Positions 1-6,460 of a stretch of DNA of 9,762 nucleotides are shown piece after piece. The position numbers and the translations under genes are program-made. This stretch comes from Ornithomonoglobus_A sp034090805. Its GTDB lineage: Bacteria; Bacillota; Clostridia; UBA1381. Positions within the stretch are counted from its first letter, which is position 1, and the number at the start of each line of letters is the position of its first letter. The DNA is taken from contig JAXDRV010000141.1 of NCBI GenBank assembly GCA_034090805.1, forward strand, positions 1-9,762, read 5' to 3'. The notes under the pieces are model-generated. The model was not told the origin of the DNA. It made no database searches and was given only the letters and a program-made list of their open reading frames with translations.

Positions 1-87
1 GAAAAACCAAGCAAACAGCATCTGATAAGGATGCTGCCATGGTCGGAAGATTTGCCGGAATACTGTAAGATACCTAAAAGAGTCTGA
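1..87 (+). CDS. 3' end of a gene cut by the window edge; possible IS66-type transposase tail
   Basis: Frame 1 is open from the first base to a TGA at 85-87. It encodes 28 residues whose core reads RMLPWSEDLPEYCKIPKR. The composition (Pro/Trp/charged, ending in a basic tail) looks like real protein. From memory it resembles the C-terminal tail of IS66-family transposases, which often carry an LPW or MPWS motif followed by LP..C; no search backs this. The stop codon lies inside the left arm of the hairpin at 76-117, so that hairpin would act as its terminator. No terminal inverted repeat of an insertion sequence could be recognised between 88 and 171. It could also be the end of an unrelated host gene. 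Without upstream sequence neither the family nor the frame is certain. Confidence 0.4.
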   Translation, partial: EKPSKQHLIRMLPWSEDLPEYCKIPKRV

Positions 88-117
88 TAAGGTCTATAGA
101 CCAAATCAGACTCTTTT
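76..117. terminator. Bidirectional hairpin terminator
   Basis: AAAAGAGTCTGAT (76-88) pairs perfectly over 13 bp with ATCAGACTCTTTT (105-117). The interior holds a second perfect palindrome, GGTCTATAGACC (91-102), so the whole unit can fold into one long stem broken only by small A-rich bulges. The A-tract on one side and T-tract on the other give a U-run in both directions. It lies 55 bp past the stop codon of the minus-strand GH3 gene and overlaps the stop of the plus-strand frame ending at 87, so it suits termination of both convergent transcripts. Confidence 0.8.
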
Positions 118-171
118 GACGTGGGTTTATTGATCGGATACTGCCGAACACCGCATACGGCGCAAATCGGA

Positions 172-2457
172 TTATTCAATCCACAAAATCATTTCAAGTA
201 CACGCTTTGCACAAGCGCACAGTTCATTTCTTGTAAGCGTACCCTCATCGAGAGCTGTTCTCATTTCGTTAATGCTGGCTAAGTTCATATGGAAGTCATT
301 TCCTGCCTTTATCTCAAGGCTTTGCTTATCACGCTCCCACCAGTCGCTTGTTATCATGCCCTTGAAATTCCATTCGCCTCGGAGAATACCGGTGATAAGC
401 TCGGCATTCTCTGCGGATCTTACGTTATTTATTATGTTGTATGATGTCATAAGAACCTTTGGCGAGGATTCCTTAACGCATATCTCAAAGCCCTTGAGGT
501 ATATTTCTCTCAATGCTCTCTCCGATACAATTGAATTTGAATGCGCTCTGTTTGTTTCCTTGTTGTTGCAGGCGAAGTGCTTGGGTGTTGCCGCTATATT
601 CTGCGACTGTATACCATTTACCATCGCCGCTGCCATCTTTCCGGCTACAAACGGATCCTCTGAATAATACTCAAAGTTTCTGCCGCACAGAGGACTTCTG
701 TGAATGTTGAGTGCAGGAGTGAGCCATACTCCAAGATTGTTTTCCTTCATCTCAAGCGCACCGGCACGGCCTATTTCCGATACAAGCTCCGTATTCCATG
801 TGCAGGCAAGCATTGTCGCAACCGGGAAAGCGGTTGTATTTACGCCGCACGCTTTGTTAATTCTTACACCGGCAGGACCGTCTGCTGTCATTATAGATGG
901 AATACCGTATTTTGGAATATTTCCTATTCCGAATGTGTTTGCTATACCGGTATTCGGCTGACCGCCGGCAAGAATCAGAAGATCCTCGTTGTCAAGCTGT
1001 GCAATAAATTCCTCAATCGTTATTTTTCCGTTTGCAACGTCGATAAGCTTGTACTCCTCCGATGGCTTCTCAGCGGGAGTATAATCACATTCAAAGGTCT
1101 TTCTTACGGGGTTTGTATCGGCAACTGCCGCATAATTTCCGTCCTCAAGCATACGCTTGCCGAGATTTTCGGGAACGCAGTATTCGGTCAGCTGTTCAAC
1201 AACCCTGTCATTTTCGAGAACGTATTCATAGTCACCGAACTTCTCTGCTCTCACCGATGTTCCTACGTATATATTATATGTACCCTTTTCCATTACGTAT
1301 GCCGATTTGCATACTGCGCCGGTATCATCGTATGATGCCATATCCTTTATTGCAAAGGACATGATAAGCGTCTGCGCTTCTCCTGGGTTAAGCTCTCTTG
1401 TTTTTGCAAATGCGCAAAGCTCTTTTGCGGGCTTTGAAAGCTTGCCTCGCGGCGCGGAATAATAAACCTGAACAACCTCCTTACCGGCTCTTTTGCCTGT
1501 GTTTTTAACGGAAAGCGACACGAATATGCGCTCGCCGTTATCGCATACCGATATATCCGACAGGTCAAAGCTTGTGTATGACAGACCGTAGCCGAAAGGA
1601 TATACAACACGCTCCGCAGCACCCGGGATTGTTTCAAAATATCTGTAGCCGACAAATATATCCTCAGTGTATTTTACATAATCCTTAGATTCGTGGAAAC
1701 CCTCAGATGACGGATAATCCTCGAATGCGGCCGCACACGTATCAACAAGCTTACCGGACGGATTAGCATCACCGAAAAGCACATCGGCAGCTGCGCCGCC
1801 GCCCTCCATGCCGCCTTGCCAGATAAGAACTGCGGCGTCTACTTTGTCATTGTTCGCAAACCATGATGTGTCCGTCATTGCGCCGACATTAAGCAAAACA
1901 ATAACGTTTGCAAAGCCTGCGCATACCTTGTCAACCATTTTCTTCTCGGCATCGCTCAAATAAAAATATACGTCCTCGCCGTCATTTTTTCTGTCCCAGT
2001 CCTCACTGGAAAAACGGCTTATTGTGATTATCGCCGTATCGGTAAAAGCCTTCGCCTTTTCAATCAGCTCTGCGGGCAGCTCGCATTCCTCAAGTCTGCC
2101 TATTTCAGCACCCTTTTTAAATTCTCCGTCAACATATGTCTTGTAATACATTGACAGCTCCTCAAATACATCGGCATTCTTTTCCTTTAAGCCGTCGTAA
2201 ATATTCTTTACGTATTCAACCGTAACATCACCGGAACCGCCGCCGCCTTTTACATAGTCAAATTGTGCTTTGCCGAATACCGCAAGCTTTTTGTCTTTTC
2301 TGAGAGGAAGCAGTGATCCGTTGTTTTTAAGCAGTACCGTTCCCTCCGTTGCCGCACGTCTTGACAGCATTCTGTGTTTTTCGCACCCTGTTATTCTTGA
2401 GTTATTATCGCCGAGAGGCAAACACGGCTGATAATTTGCTCTTGCCCATTTTTCCAT
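172..2457 (-). CDS. GH3 family beta-glucosidase, domain-permuted type
   Basis: Cytoplasmic glycoside hydrolase of family 3 (761 aa, no signal peptide), expected to release glucose or a similar sugar from beta-linked oligosaccharides. The domain order is inverted relative to most GH3 enzymes. The alpha/beta sandwich part comes first (about 30-295, with GGGGSGD near 71-76, the ADVLFGDANPSGKL segment and YPFGYGLSYTSF near 286-297). A fibronectin-III-like domain follows (about 310-400), and the (beta/alpha)8 catalytic barrel is last (about 480-761). The barrel shows ADGPAGVR (525-532), GRNFEYYSEDP (592-602), KHF (626-628) and the nucleophile motif SDWW with Asp705. Glu152 in SSEDWDR is the probable acid/base, by family pattern. 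This inverted order is known from Ruminococcus albus and Butyrivibrio fibrisolvens beta-glucosidases. The start at 2457 was chosen because AAAGGAG sits 7 nt upstream; an ATG 36 nt earlier has no such site. Exact substrate is not readable. Confidence 0.93.
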   Translation of the reverse strand: MEKWARANYQPCLPLGDNNSRITGCEKHRMLSRRAATEGTVLLKNNGSLLPLRKDKKLAVFGKAQFDYVKGGGGSGDVTVEYVKNIYDGLKEKNADVFEELSMYYKTYVDGEFKKGAEIGRLEECELPAELIEKAKAFTDTAIITISRFSSEDWDRKNDGEDVYFYLSDAEKKMVDKVCAGFANVIVLLNVGAMTDTSWFANNDKVDAAVLIWQGGMEGGGAAADVLFGDANPSGKLVDTCAAAFEDYPSSEGFHESKDYVKYTEDIFVGYRYFETIPGAAERVVYPFGYGLSYTSFDLSDISVCDNGERIFVSLSVKNTGKRAGKEVVQVYYSAPRGKLSKPAKELCAFAKTRELNPGEAQTLIMSFAIKDMASYDDTGAVCKSAYVMEKGTYNIYVGTSVRAEKFGDYEYVLENDRVVEQLTEYCVPENLGKRMLEDGNYAAVADTNPVRKTFECDYTPAEKPSEEYKLIDVANGKITIEEFIAQLDNEDLLILAGGQPNTGIANTFGIGNIPKYGIPSIMTADGPAGVRINKACGVNTTAFPVATMLACTWNTELVSEIGRAGALEMKENNLGVWLTPALNIHRSPLCGRNFEYYSEDPFVAGKMAAAMVNGIQSQNIAATPKHFACNNKETNRAHSNSIVSERALREIYLKGFEICVKESSPKVLMTSYNIINNVRSAENAELITGILRGEWNFKGMITSDWWERDKQSLEIKAGNDFHMNLASINEMRTALDEGTLTRNELCACAKRVLEMILWIE

Positions 2458-2485
2458 TATTTTTTCTCCTTTCAAAATCCGTTTG

Positions 2486-2506
2486 ACAGGCATTTTTTAA
2501 GCCTGT
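2486..2506. promoter_or_regulatory. Inverted repeat at the GH3 transcription start (possible operator)
   Basis: ACAGGC (2486-2491) and GCCTGT (2501-2506) form a perfect 6-bp dyad with a 9-nt AT spacer. It lies just downstream of the GH3 -10 box, over the predicted start of transcription. The position suits a repressor site or a leader hairpin in the mRNA. No regulator can be assigned from the sequence. Confidence 0.35.
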
Positions 2507-2510
2507 TTTG

Positions 2511-2539
2511 ATTATATCACATGGTTTTCAAAATGTCTA
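2511..2539 (-). promoter_or_regulatory. Promoter of the GH3 gene
   Basis: On the minus strand, TAGACA (2539-2534, five of six matches to the -35 consensus) is followed by a 17-nt spacer and a perfect TATAAT (2516-2511). The -10 is preceded by TGA, forming an extended -10. Transcription would start near 2504, leaving a leader of about 47 nt that contains the AAAGGAG site. This is a strong sigma-A type match. Confidence 0.75.
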
Positions 2540-2546
2540 CAATAAA

Positions 2547-2595
2547 CAAATTTGAAAATATAAAATATTTGCTATTATTAAATTTGTAAATTTTG
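2547..2595. promoter_or_regulatory. AT-rich repeats between divergent promoters (possible AraC-type binding sites)
   Basis: Just upstream of the GH3 -35 box lie CAAATTTG (2547-2554, a perfect palindrome), AAATTTG (2580-2586) and AAATTTTG (2588-2595). AraC-family activators usually bind direct repeats next to the -35 of the gene they control, so these are candidates. The whole 2458-2751 interval is very AT-rich, however, and such motifs can arise by chance. Apart from the two promoters, the dyad and these repeats, nothing else was seen in the interval. Confidence 0.25.
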
Positions 2596-2688
2596 CTCAT
2601 ATCAAAACAGTGGGTTTGTACATTATAACTAAAAAAACTTATTCAAGAATAAAATATTGCGTTTTAGGTGGAAAATGAATAATAAAAA

Positions 2689-2697
2689 TGGTATAAT
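2689..2697 (+). promoter_or_regulatory. Extended -10 promoter of the AraC-type gene
   Basis: TGGTATAAT is a perfect extended -10 (TGnTATAAT). No good -35 box is present at 17 nt; GTGGAA at 2669-2674 matches three of six. Extended -10 promoters can work without a -35. Transcription would start near 2704, about 48 nt before the gene start. Confidence 0.6.
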
Positions 2698-2751
2698 TGT
2701 GATAAAGAATGGTAATAATTTGTCATTTTTTCAAAAGGAGCTGATGAGAGT

Positions 2752-3651
2752 ATGCAGGAAGCGATAAATGAAACGATGCCTATGGTTGACGGCATCACAC
2801 CTAAAATTTTGTGTGAGGTACAGAGCAAGATCGGAACCGCAAGTCTGTGCGAACCGCATTATCACACGTATATCGAAATGCTGTACGTTATTGAGGGGAC
2901 TTTTACTGCATGGCTTGACAGCGGACATCACGCCATAGGAGCCGGGGATTTTGTGGTTGTGTGTTCAAATGAGGTGCATACGATGCATTCGGCTGGTAAG
3001 GGAAGAAATTCGTATATTGTGCTGAGATTTGACCCGGCGATTATTTACGGCTCGGCAAGCAGCGCCTTTGACGCAAAGTATGTTATGCCTTTTTTGCTGA
3101 GCAACAAAGGTTTAAAAAAGCTTTTCAGGCACAGCGAGCTGTATGGGACGGAGATACCGCAGCTTTTCGGTGAGATAATAAAAGAACGGCAGAACGGGGA
3201 ATACGGATCGGAGCTTGCGGTTAAAATAGATGTATGCAGAATATATCTGTGGCTTCTGAGATTTTGGCATGGAAGCGGTGCTGAGGTGCAGTCGCATAAT
3301 GTTTCCGAAGCGGGGCATTTAAAAAGCATACAGCTTGTCCTGGAATACATATCGGAGCATTTTTGTGAGGATATATCGGCGGCGGACATGGCTTCTGCCG
3401 CAAATATGAGCTACAGCTATTTTTCAAGGATTTTCAAGAGTGTAATGAATAAAAGCTTTAACGAATATCTGAATATTGTCCGAATTACCGAGGCTGAGCG
3501 GCTGCTTATTTCTTCTGACATGAGCATAACCGATATATCGGCGGCGGCCGGGTTTGCGTCAAGCAGCTATTTTATAAAAATTTTTGAAAAGCACAAGGGA
3601 ATATCGCCGGGCAGATACAGGAAAAGCTTTTCGAATGCAGAGATTGAATAA
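2752..3651 (+). CDS. AraC family transcriptional regulator with cupin sensor domain
   Basis: A 299-aa DNA-binding regulator. The N-terminal part (about 30-85) is a cupin-type ligand-binding domain with HYH at 36-38, the IEMLYVIEG strand and the turn GAGDFVVV, followed by the NEVHTMHS strand; this fold usually senses a sugar. The C-terminal 110 residues (190-299) form the AraC/XylS double helix-turn-helix. The first helix pair lies near DISAADMASAANMSYSYFSR and the second near SITDISAAAGFASSSYFIK, followed by the typical GISPGRYRK ending. AAAAGGAG (2733-2740) lies 11 nt before the ATG; another ATG at 2744 closes after a few codons and was set aside. It is divergent from the GH3 glycosidase gene, so it most likely controls that gene in response to an oligosaccharide or sugar (inference from position). 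The ligand is unknown. Confidence 0.93.
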   Translation: MQEAINETMPMVDGITPKILCEVQSKIGTASLCEPHYHTYIEMLYVIEGTFTAWLDSGHHAIGAGDFVVVCSNEVHTMHSAGKGRNSYIVLRFDPAIIYGSASSAFDAKYVMPFLLSNKGLKKLFRHSELYGTEIPQLFGEIIKERQNGEYGSELAVKIDVCRIYLWLLRFWHGSGAEVQSHNVSEAGHLKSIQLVLEYISEHFCEDISAADMASAANMSYSYFSRIFKSVMNKSFNEYLNIVRITEAERLLISSDMSITDISAAAGFASSSYFIKIFEKHKGISPGRYRKSFSNAEIE

Positions 3652-3797
3652 GCTGCGGGTATTTTCGTGAAATTCTGCGTAAAAATGTCGTAAGCGGTAC
3701 ATAATATATTTGGCAGCATCAGAGAGTCATACGGCAAGGATTGCAGCTTTATAAAACACCGGGGCGGCTGCCGAAATCACGAACGGACGGTGAATTT

Positions 3798-4475
3798 ATG
3801 CTGATAATTGTACTGCGCACGCTTATTTTGTACGGGACGGTGATACTTTCGCTGAGAGTCATGGGCAAGCGACAGTTAGGCGAGCTTCAGCCGTCGGAGC
3901 TTGTTGTTGCGATAATGATAAGCGACCTTGCGTCTGTGCCGATGCAGGATATTGACATACCGCTGCTTTGGGGAATACTGCCGGTTCTTACGCTTATAGT
4001 TGCCGAGGTACTTTTGTCGTTTATAAGCCTGAAAAGCAAATCGGCAAGACGCTTGCTTACGGGTGAGCCGAATATCGTTATTTATAACGGCAAAATAATC
4101 GAAAGCGAACTGAGAAAGCTGCGGTTTAACGTAAACGACCTGCTGTCGGAGCTGCGGCTGAACGGCTGCTATGATATTTCCGATGTGGAGGCGGCAATCG
4201 TGGAAACGAGCGGCAAGCTAAGCGTGATAGAAAAATCCGATTCACGCAGTGTGACAGTCGGCGATCTTGCCGACGGAAAAGCAAAAAAGGACGGACTGCC
4301 GTTTATTATTGTATCCGACGGCAGCATGAACGAGGAGGAGCTTGAGCGCTCCGGACGGACGGTACAATGGCTGAAAAAGCAGCTTGAGAAACGAGGGATA
4401 TATGACCTCGAAGAGGTATTTTTGCTGTCGGTCAATGCGGAGGGGGAGCTGTTTATACAGCTAAAGGAAAAATGA
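3798..4475 (+). CDS. DUF421 (YetF-like) membrane protein
   Basis: A 225-aa member of the DUF421/YetF family of small membrane proteins; the biochemical role of the family is not established. Three hydrophobic segments lie near residues 2-21, 31-47 and 54-76. Between the first two is the family signature MGKRQLGELQPSELVV, followed by ISDLASVPMQD. The rest (about 80-225) is a soluble cytoplasmic domain with PNIVIYNGKI and LRFNVNDLLSELR, typical of the family. ATG 3798 was chosen because family members begin MLI-like directly before the first helix. A TTG at 3741 would add 19 residues of unrelated sequence and its AAGGA is too close. The ribosome site for 3798 (GGTGA, 3789-3793) is weak. No clear promoter was found in 3652-3797, so read-through from the regulator gene is possible. 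The stop overlaps the start of the next gene by 4 nt. Confidence 0.9.
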   Translation: MLIIVLRTLILYGTVILSLRVMGKRQLGELQPSELVVAIMISDLASVPMQDIDIPLLWGILPVLTLIVAEVLLSFISLKSKSARRLLTGEPNIVIYNGKIIESELRKLRFNVNDLLSELRLNGCYDISDVEAAIVETSGKLSVIEKSDSRSVTVGDLADGKAKKDGLPFIIVSDGSMNEEELERSGRTVQWLKKQLEKRGIYDLEEVFLLSVNAEGELFIQLKEK

Positions 4476-4852
4476 AAAGTCTTATAATTTCAGCCGTAAT
4501 CGGAGTTTTGATTGTTGCGGGCAGCGTTGCGCACAGCGTGTGCCTTGAAAAAATTTCGGCACAGCTTGCCGAGAAAAGTGTGCAGCTTCGTGAGGGGATT
4601 GAAAACAATAATTACGAAGAGGCTCTTGCGACAGCGGATAAAATCGGAAGCTTTGTATCCGAAAAAAGAACCGTTCTTGAGGCAACGGGAAAGCACAATG
4701 AGATAGATGAGATAGAAATCGCCGTTAGGGAGCTGACGGCATATATAAAAACACGCAGCATGAGCGATGCTCTTGCAAAATGCGGAGAGGTGGAATTTCT
4801 GTGCAGACATCTGCCGTCGAATTTTAAGCTGAAGATTGAAAATATATTATAG
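4472..4852 (+). CDS. DUF4363 family small membrane-anchored protein
   Basis: A 126-aa protein with one N-terminal hydrophobic helix (about 3-22) that serves as a signal anchor, followed by a charged, helix-rich domain outside the membrane. The tail (EFLCRHLPSNFKLKIENIL) and the pattern of a Glu/Lys-rich helix followed by HNEIDEIEIAVREL match DUF4363 as I remember it. The function is unknown. Its ATG overlaps the stop of the DUF421 gene (ATGA), with AAAGGA at 4463-4468, so translation is probably coupled. DUF421 and DUF4363 genes are often adjacent in Clostridia, suggesting a membrane pair. The stop codon TAG is itself part of the AGGGAG ribosome site of the next gene, tying the three genes into one operon. 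Confidence 0.88.
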   Translation: MKSLIISAVIGVLIVAGSVAHSVCLEKISAQLAEKSVQLREGIENNNYEEALATADKIGSFVSEKRTVLEATGKHNEIDEIEIAVRELTAYIKTRSMSDALAKCGEVEFLCRHLPSNFKLKIENIL

Positions 4853-4864
4853 GGAGCTGAAAAA

Positions 4865-6460
4865 ATGATACGTGTTTCAAATATAAAATGCCCCATTGAT
4901 GGGGACATTAAAAGTATCGTGCGCAAAATGACGGGTAGGGACACTAAATTCAGAATATATAAAAAGTCCATTGACGCAAGACGAAAAAATGACGTTCATT
5001 TTGTGTATACGATTGACATAATATCAAATAATGAAGAAAAGCTGCTTAAAAAGCTGAAAAACAGCACTCGTGTGACGGAAAATCCGTATAAACCGCCTGT
5101 CGGAAAGGCAGACGATGAGCCGATTGTAATAGCGGGCAGCGGACCGGCGGGATTGATGTGCGGACTTGTTCTTGCACGTGCCGGATTCAAGGTTATTATA
5201 CTTGAGAGAGGAAAGCGTGTGGAGGAAAGAAGGAGGGACGTTGAGGAGTTCTGGAACGGAGGGACACTAAACCCCGAATCAAACGTACAATTCGGAGAAG
5301 GCGGAGCCGGAACGTTTTCGGACGGAAAGCTGAATACGGGAATAAAGGACAAGCGCATAAGATTTGTGCTTGAGGAATTTCACCGTCACGGTGCACCGGA
5401 GGAGATACTTTATGCCGCAAAGCCGCACGTCGGCACTGATATGCTGTACGGCATGGTTGAGTCGATCAGAAATGAAATAATATCGCTCGGAGGCGAGATC
5501 AGATTTTCCGCAAGGCTTGACGGCATTGAAACTGATAGCAGCGGTCTGTGCGGGATCAGCGTGACAAAGCTGTCGGAAAACGGGGACACTAAAACCTACA
5601 TAATCAAAACAAGGCGGCTTGTTGCGGCTGTCGGTCACAGCGCGAGGGACACGTTTGAAATGCTGCGTGACAGCGGTGCGGAAATGGAGCGCAAGAGCTT
5701 TTCGGTAGGTGTAAGAATAGAGCATTTGCAGGAGGACATAAATAAAGCGCAGTACGGAGATTTTTACAACAGGCTCGGTGCTGCGGACTATAAGCTGTCT
5801 GTTCACCTTAAAAACGGCAGAGGTGTGTACACGTTTTGTATGTGCCCCGGAGGCACAGTGGTTGCGGCTGCGTCGGAAACGGGAGCAATTGCGACAAACG
5901 GCATGAGCAGGTTTGCACGTGACGGAAAAAATGCAAACAGTGCAGTGCTTGTCAATGTAACGGCAGAGGATTTCCCCGGTGATGACGTTCTCGGAGGAAT
6001 GTATTTTCAGCGTGAAATAGAGAGAAAAGCATATGAGCTTTCGGGTTCCTATAAGGCTCCGGCACAAAGGGTCGGCGATTTTCTTAATGGGGACACTAAA
6101 ACAACAAACAATAAAAATAGGGACACTAAAGTTTTGCCTACGTACAGACCGGGAGTTGTATGGAGCAGCATGGATGAGTTGTTTCCGAAATTCATAACGG
6201 AATCCTTAAGAGAGGGTATAGCGGAGCTGGATAAAAAGCTCAAGGGCTTTGCCGATGCTGACGCTGTGATGACAGCACCCGAAACACGCTCCTCCTCACC
6301 GGTGCGGATTTTAAGAGATGAAAATTTCATGTCGAATATAATCGGACTGTATCCGTGCGGAGAGGGAGCAGGATATGCCGGAGGAATAATGTCGGCGGCT
6401 GTTGACGGAATCAAGGTTGCCGAGGCAATAATCAAAGCAAGCTCATCAGACTGTATATAA
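4865..6460 (+). CDS. FAD-dependent dehydrogenase, COG2509 type
   Basis: A 531-aa flavoprotein of the uncharacterised COG2509 family. Residues 1-70 form the small N-terminal domain with the family motif KKSIDARRK (33-41). The FAD-binding Rossmann fold begins at IVIAGSGPAGLMCG (87-100, GxGxxG type) and ends its second strand at ILERG (112-116). Family signatures follow: NVQFGEGGAGTFSDGKL (140-156), GHSARDTF (257-264), APAQRVGDF (398-406), PTYRPGV (425-431), and the C-terminal FAD contact YPCGEGAGYAGGI (496-508). The substrate is unknown and the location is cytoplasmic. AGGGAG (4851-4856) lies 8 nt before the start. The gene is peppered with the 11-mer GGGACACTAAA, and residues 408-422 (NGDTKTTNNKNRDTK) look longer and lower in complexity than expected there, as if a short insertion had been tolerated. 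The 3' end overlaps the convergent transporter gene. Confidence 0.92.
   Translation: MIRVSNIKCPIDGDIKSIVRKMTGRDTKFRIYKKSIDARRKNDVHFVYTIDIISNNEEKLLKKLKNSTRVTENPYKPPVGKADDEPIVIAGSGPAGLMCGLVLARAGFKVIILERGKRVEERRRDVEEFWNGGTLNPESNVQFGEGGAGTFSDGKLNTGIKDKRIRFVLEEFHRHGAPEEILYAAKPHVGTDMLYGMVESIRNEIISLGGEIRFSARLDGIETDSSGLCGISVTKLSENGDTKTYIIKTRRLVAAVGHSARDTFEMLRDSGAEMERKSFSVGVRIEHLQEDINKAQYGDFYNRLGAADYKLSVHLKNGRGVYTFCMCPGGTVVAAASETGAIATNGMSRFARDGKNANSAVLVNVTAEDFPGDDVLGGMYFQREIERKAYELSGSYKAPAQRVGDFLNGDTKTTNNKNRDTKVLPTYRPGVVWSSMDELFPKFITESLREGIAELDKKLKGFADADAVMTAPETRSSSPVRILRDENFMSNIIGLYPCGEGAGYAGGIMSAAVDGIKVAEAIIKASSSDCI
4901..6130 (+). repeat. Dispersed short direct repeat GGGACACTAAA (five exact copies plus one variant)
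   Basis: Exact copies lie at 4938-4948, 5261-5271, 5583-5593, 6090-6100 and 6120-6130. A variant with one change, GGGACATTAAA, is at 4902-4912. All are in the plus orientation and all are inside the dehydrogenase gene; I saw none elsewhere on either strand. Four exact copies and the variant are read in one frame as (G/R)DTK or GDIK, while 5261-5271 is read in another frame as GTLN. Copies at 5582 and 6089 share 14 bp, GGGGACACTAAAAC. Any given 11-mer is expected about 0.005 times in this much double-stranded sequence, so this is not chance. The origin is unknown. Confidence 0.85.

Noticed and set aside
133..172. Direct repeat ATCGGAT at 133-139 and 166-172 as an element boundary
   Set aside because: Seven bases at this distance are weak evidence, and no inverted ends or second boundary could be found.
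700..1335. 211-codon open frame on the plus strand
   Set aside because: It lies wholly inside the GH3 gene on the opposite strand, where all catalytic motifs are intact. Its translation is Cys/Tyr-rich without domain pattern, and no ribosome site was seen. It is a shadow frame.
2458..2493. Twelve-residue N-terminal extension of the GH3 protein
   Set aside because: The stretch contains the AAAGGAG ribosome site for the internal ATG at 2457, and the upstream ATG lies in the leader dyad region without its own site.
3741..3797. N-terminal extension of the DUF421 protein from a TTG start
   Set aside because: The added 19 residues are polar and unlike the family, which starts right before the first membrane helix. 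The AAGGA before the TTG is immediately adjacent to it.
5646..5652. GGGACAC as a further copy of the repeat
   Set aside because: Only seven bases match, and they encode part of the conserved GHSARDTF motif, so the match is explained by the protein.
5279..6067. 262-codon open frame on the minus strand
   Set aside because: It is antisense to the well-conserved FAD dehydrogenase, has a biased, Cys/Arg-rich translation, and shows no recognisable domain.
4901..6130. CRISPR array made of the GGGACACTAAA repeats
   Set aside because: The repeats are only 11 bp, the spacing ranges from 30 to about 500 bp, they lie within a conserved coding gene, and no cas genes are present.
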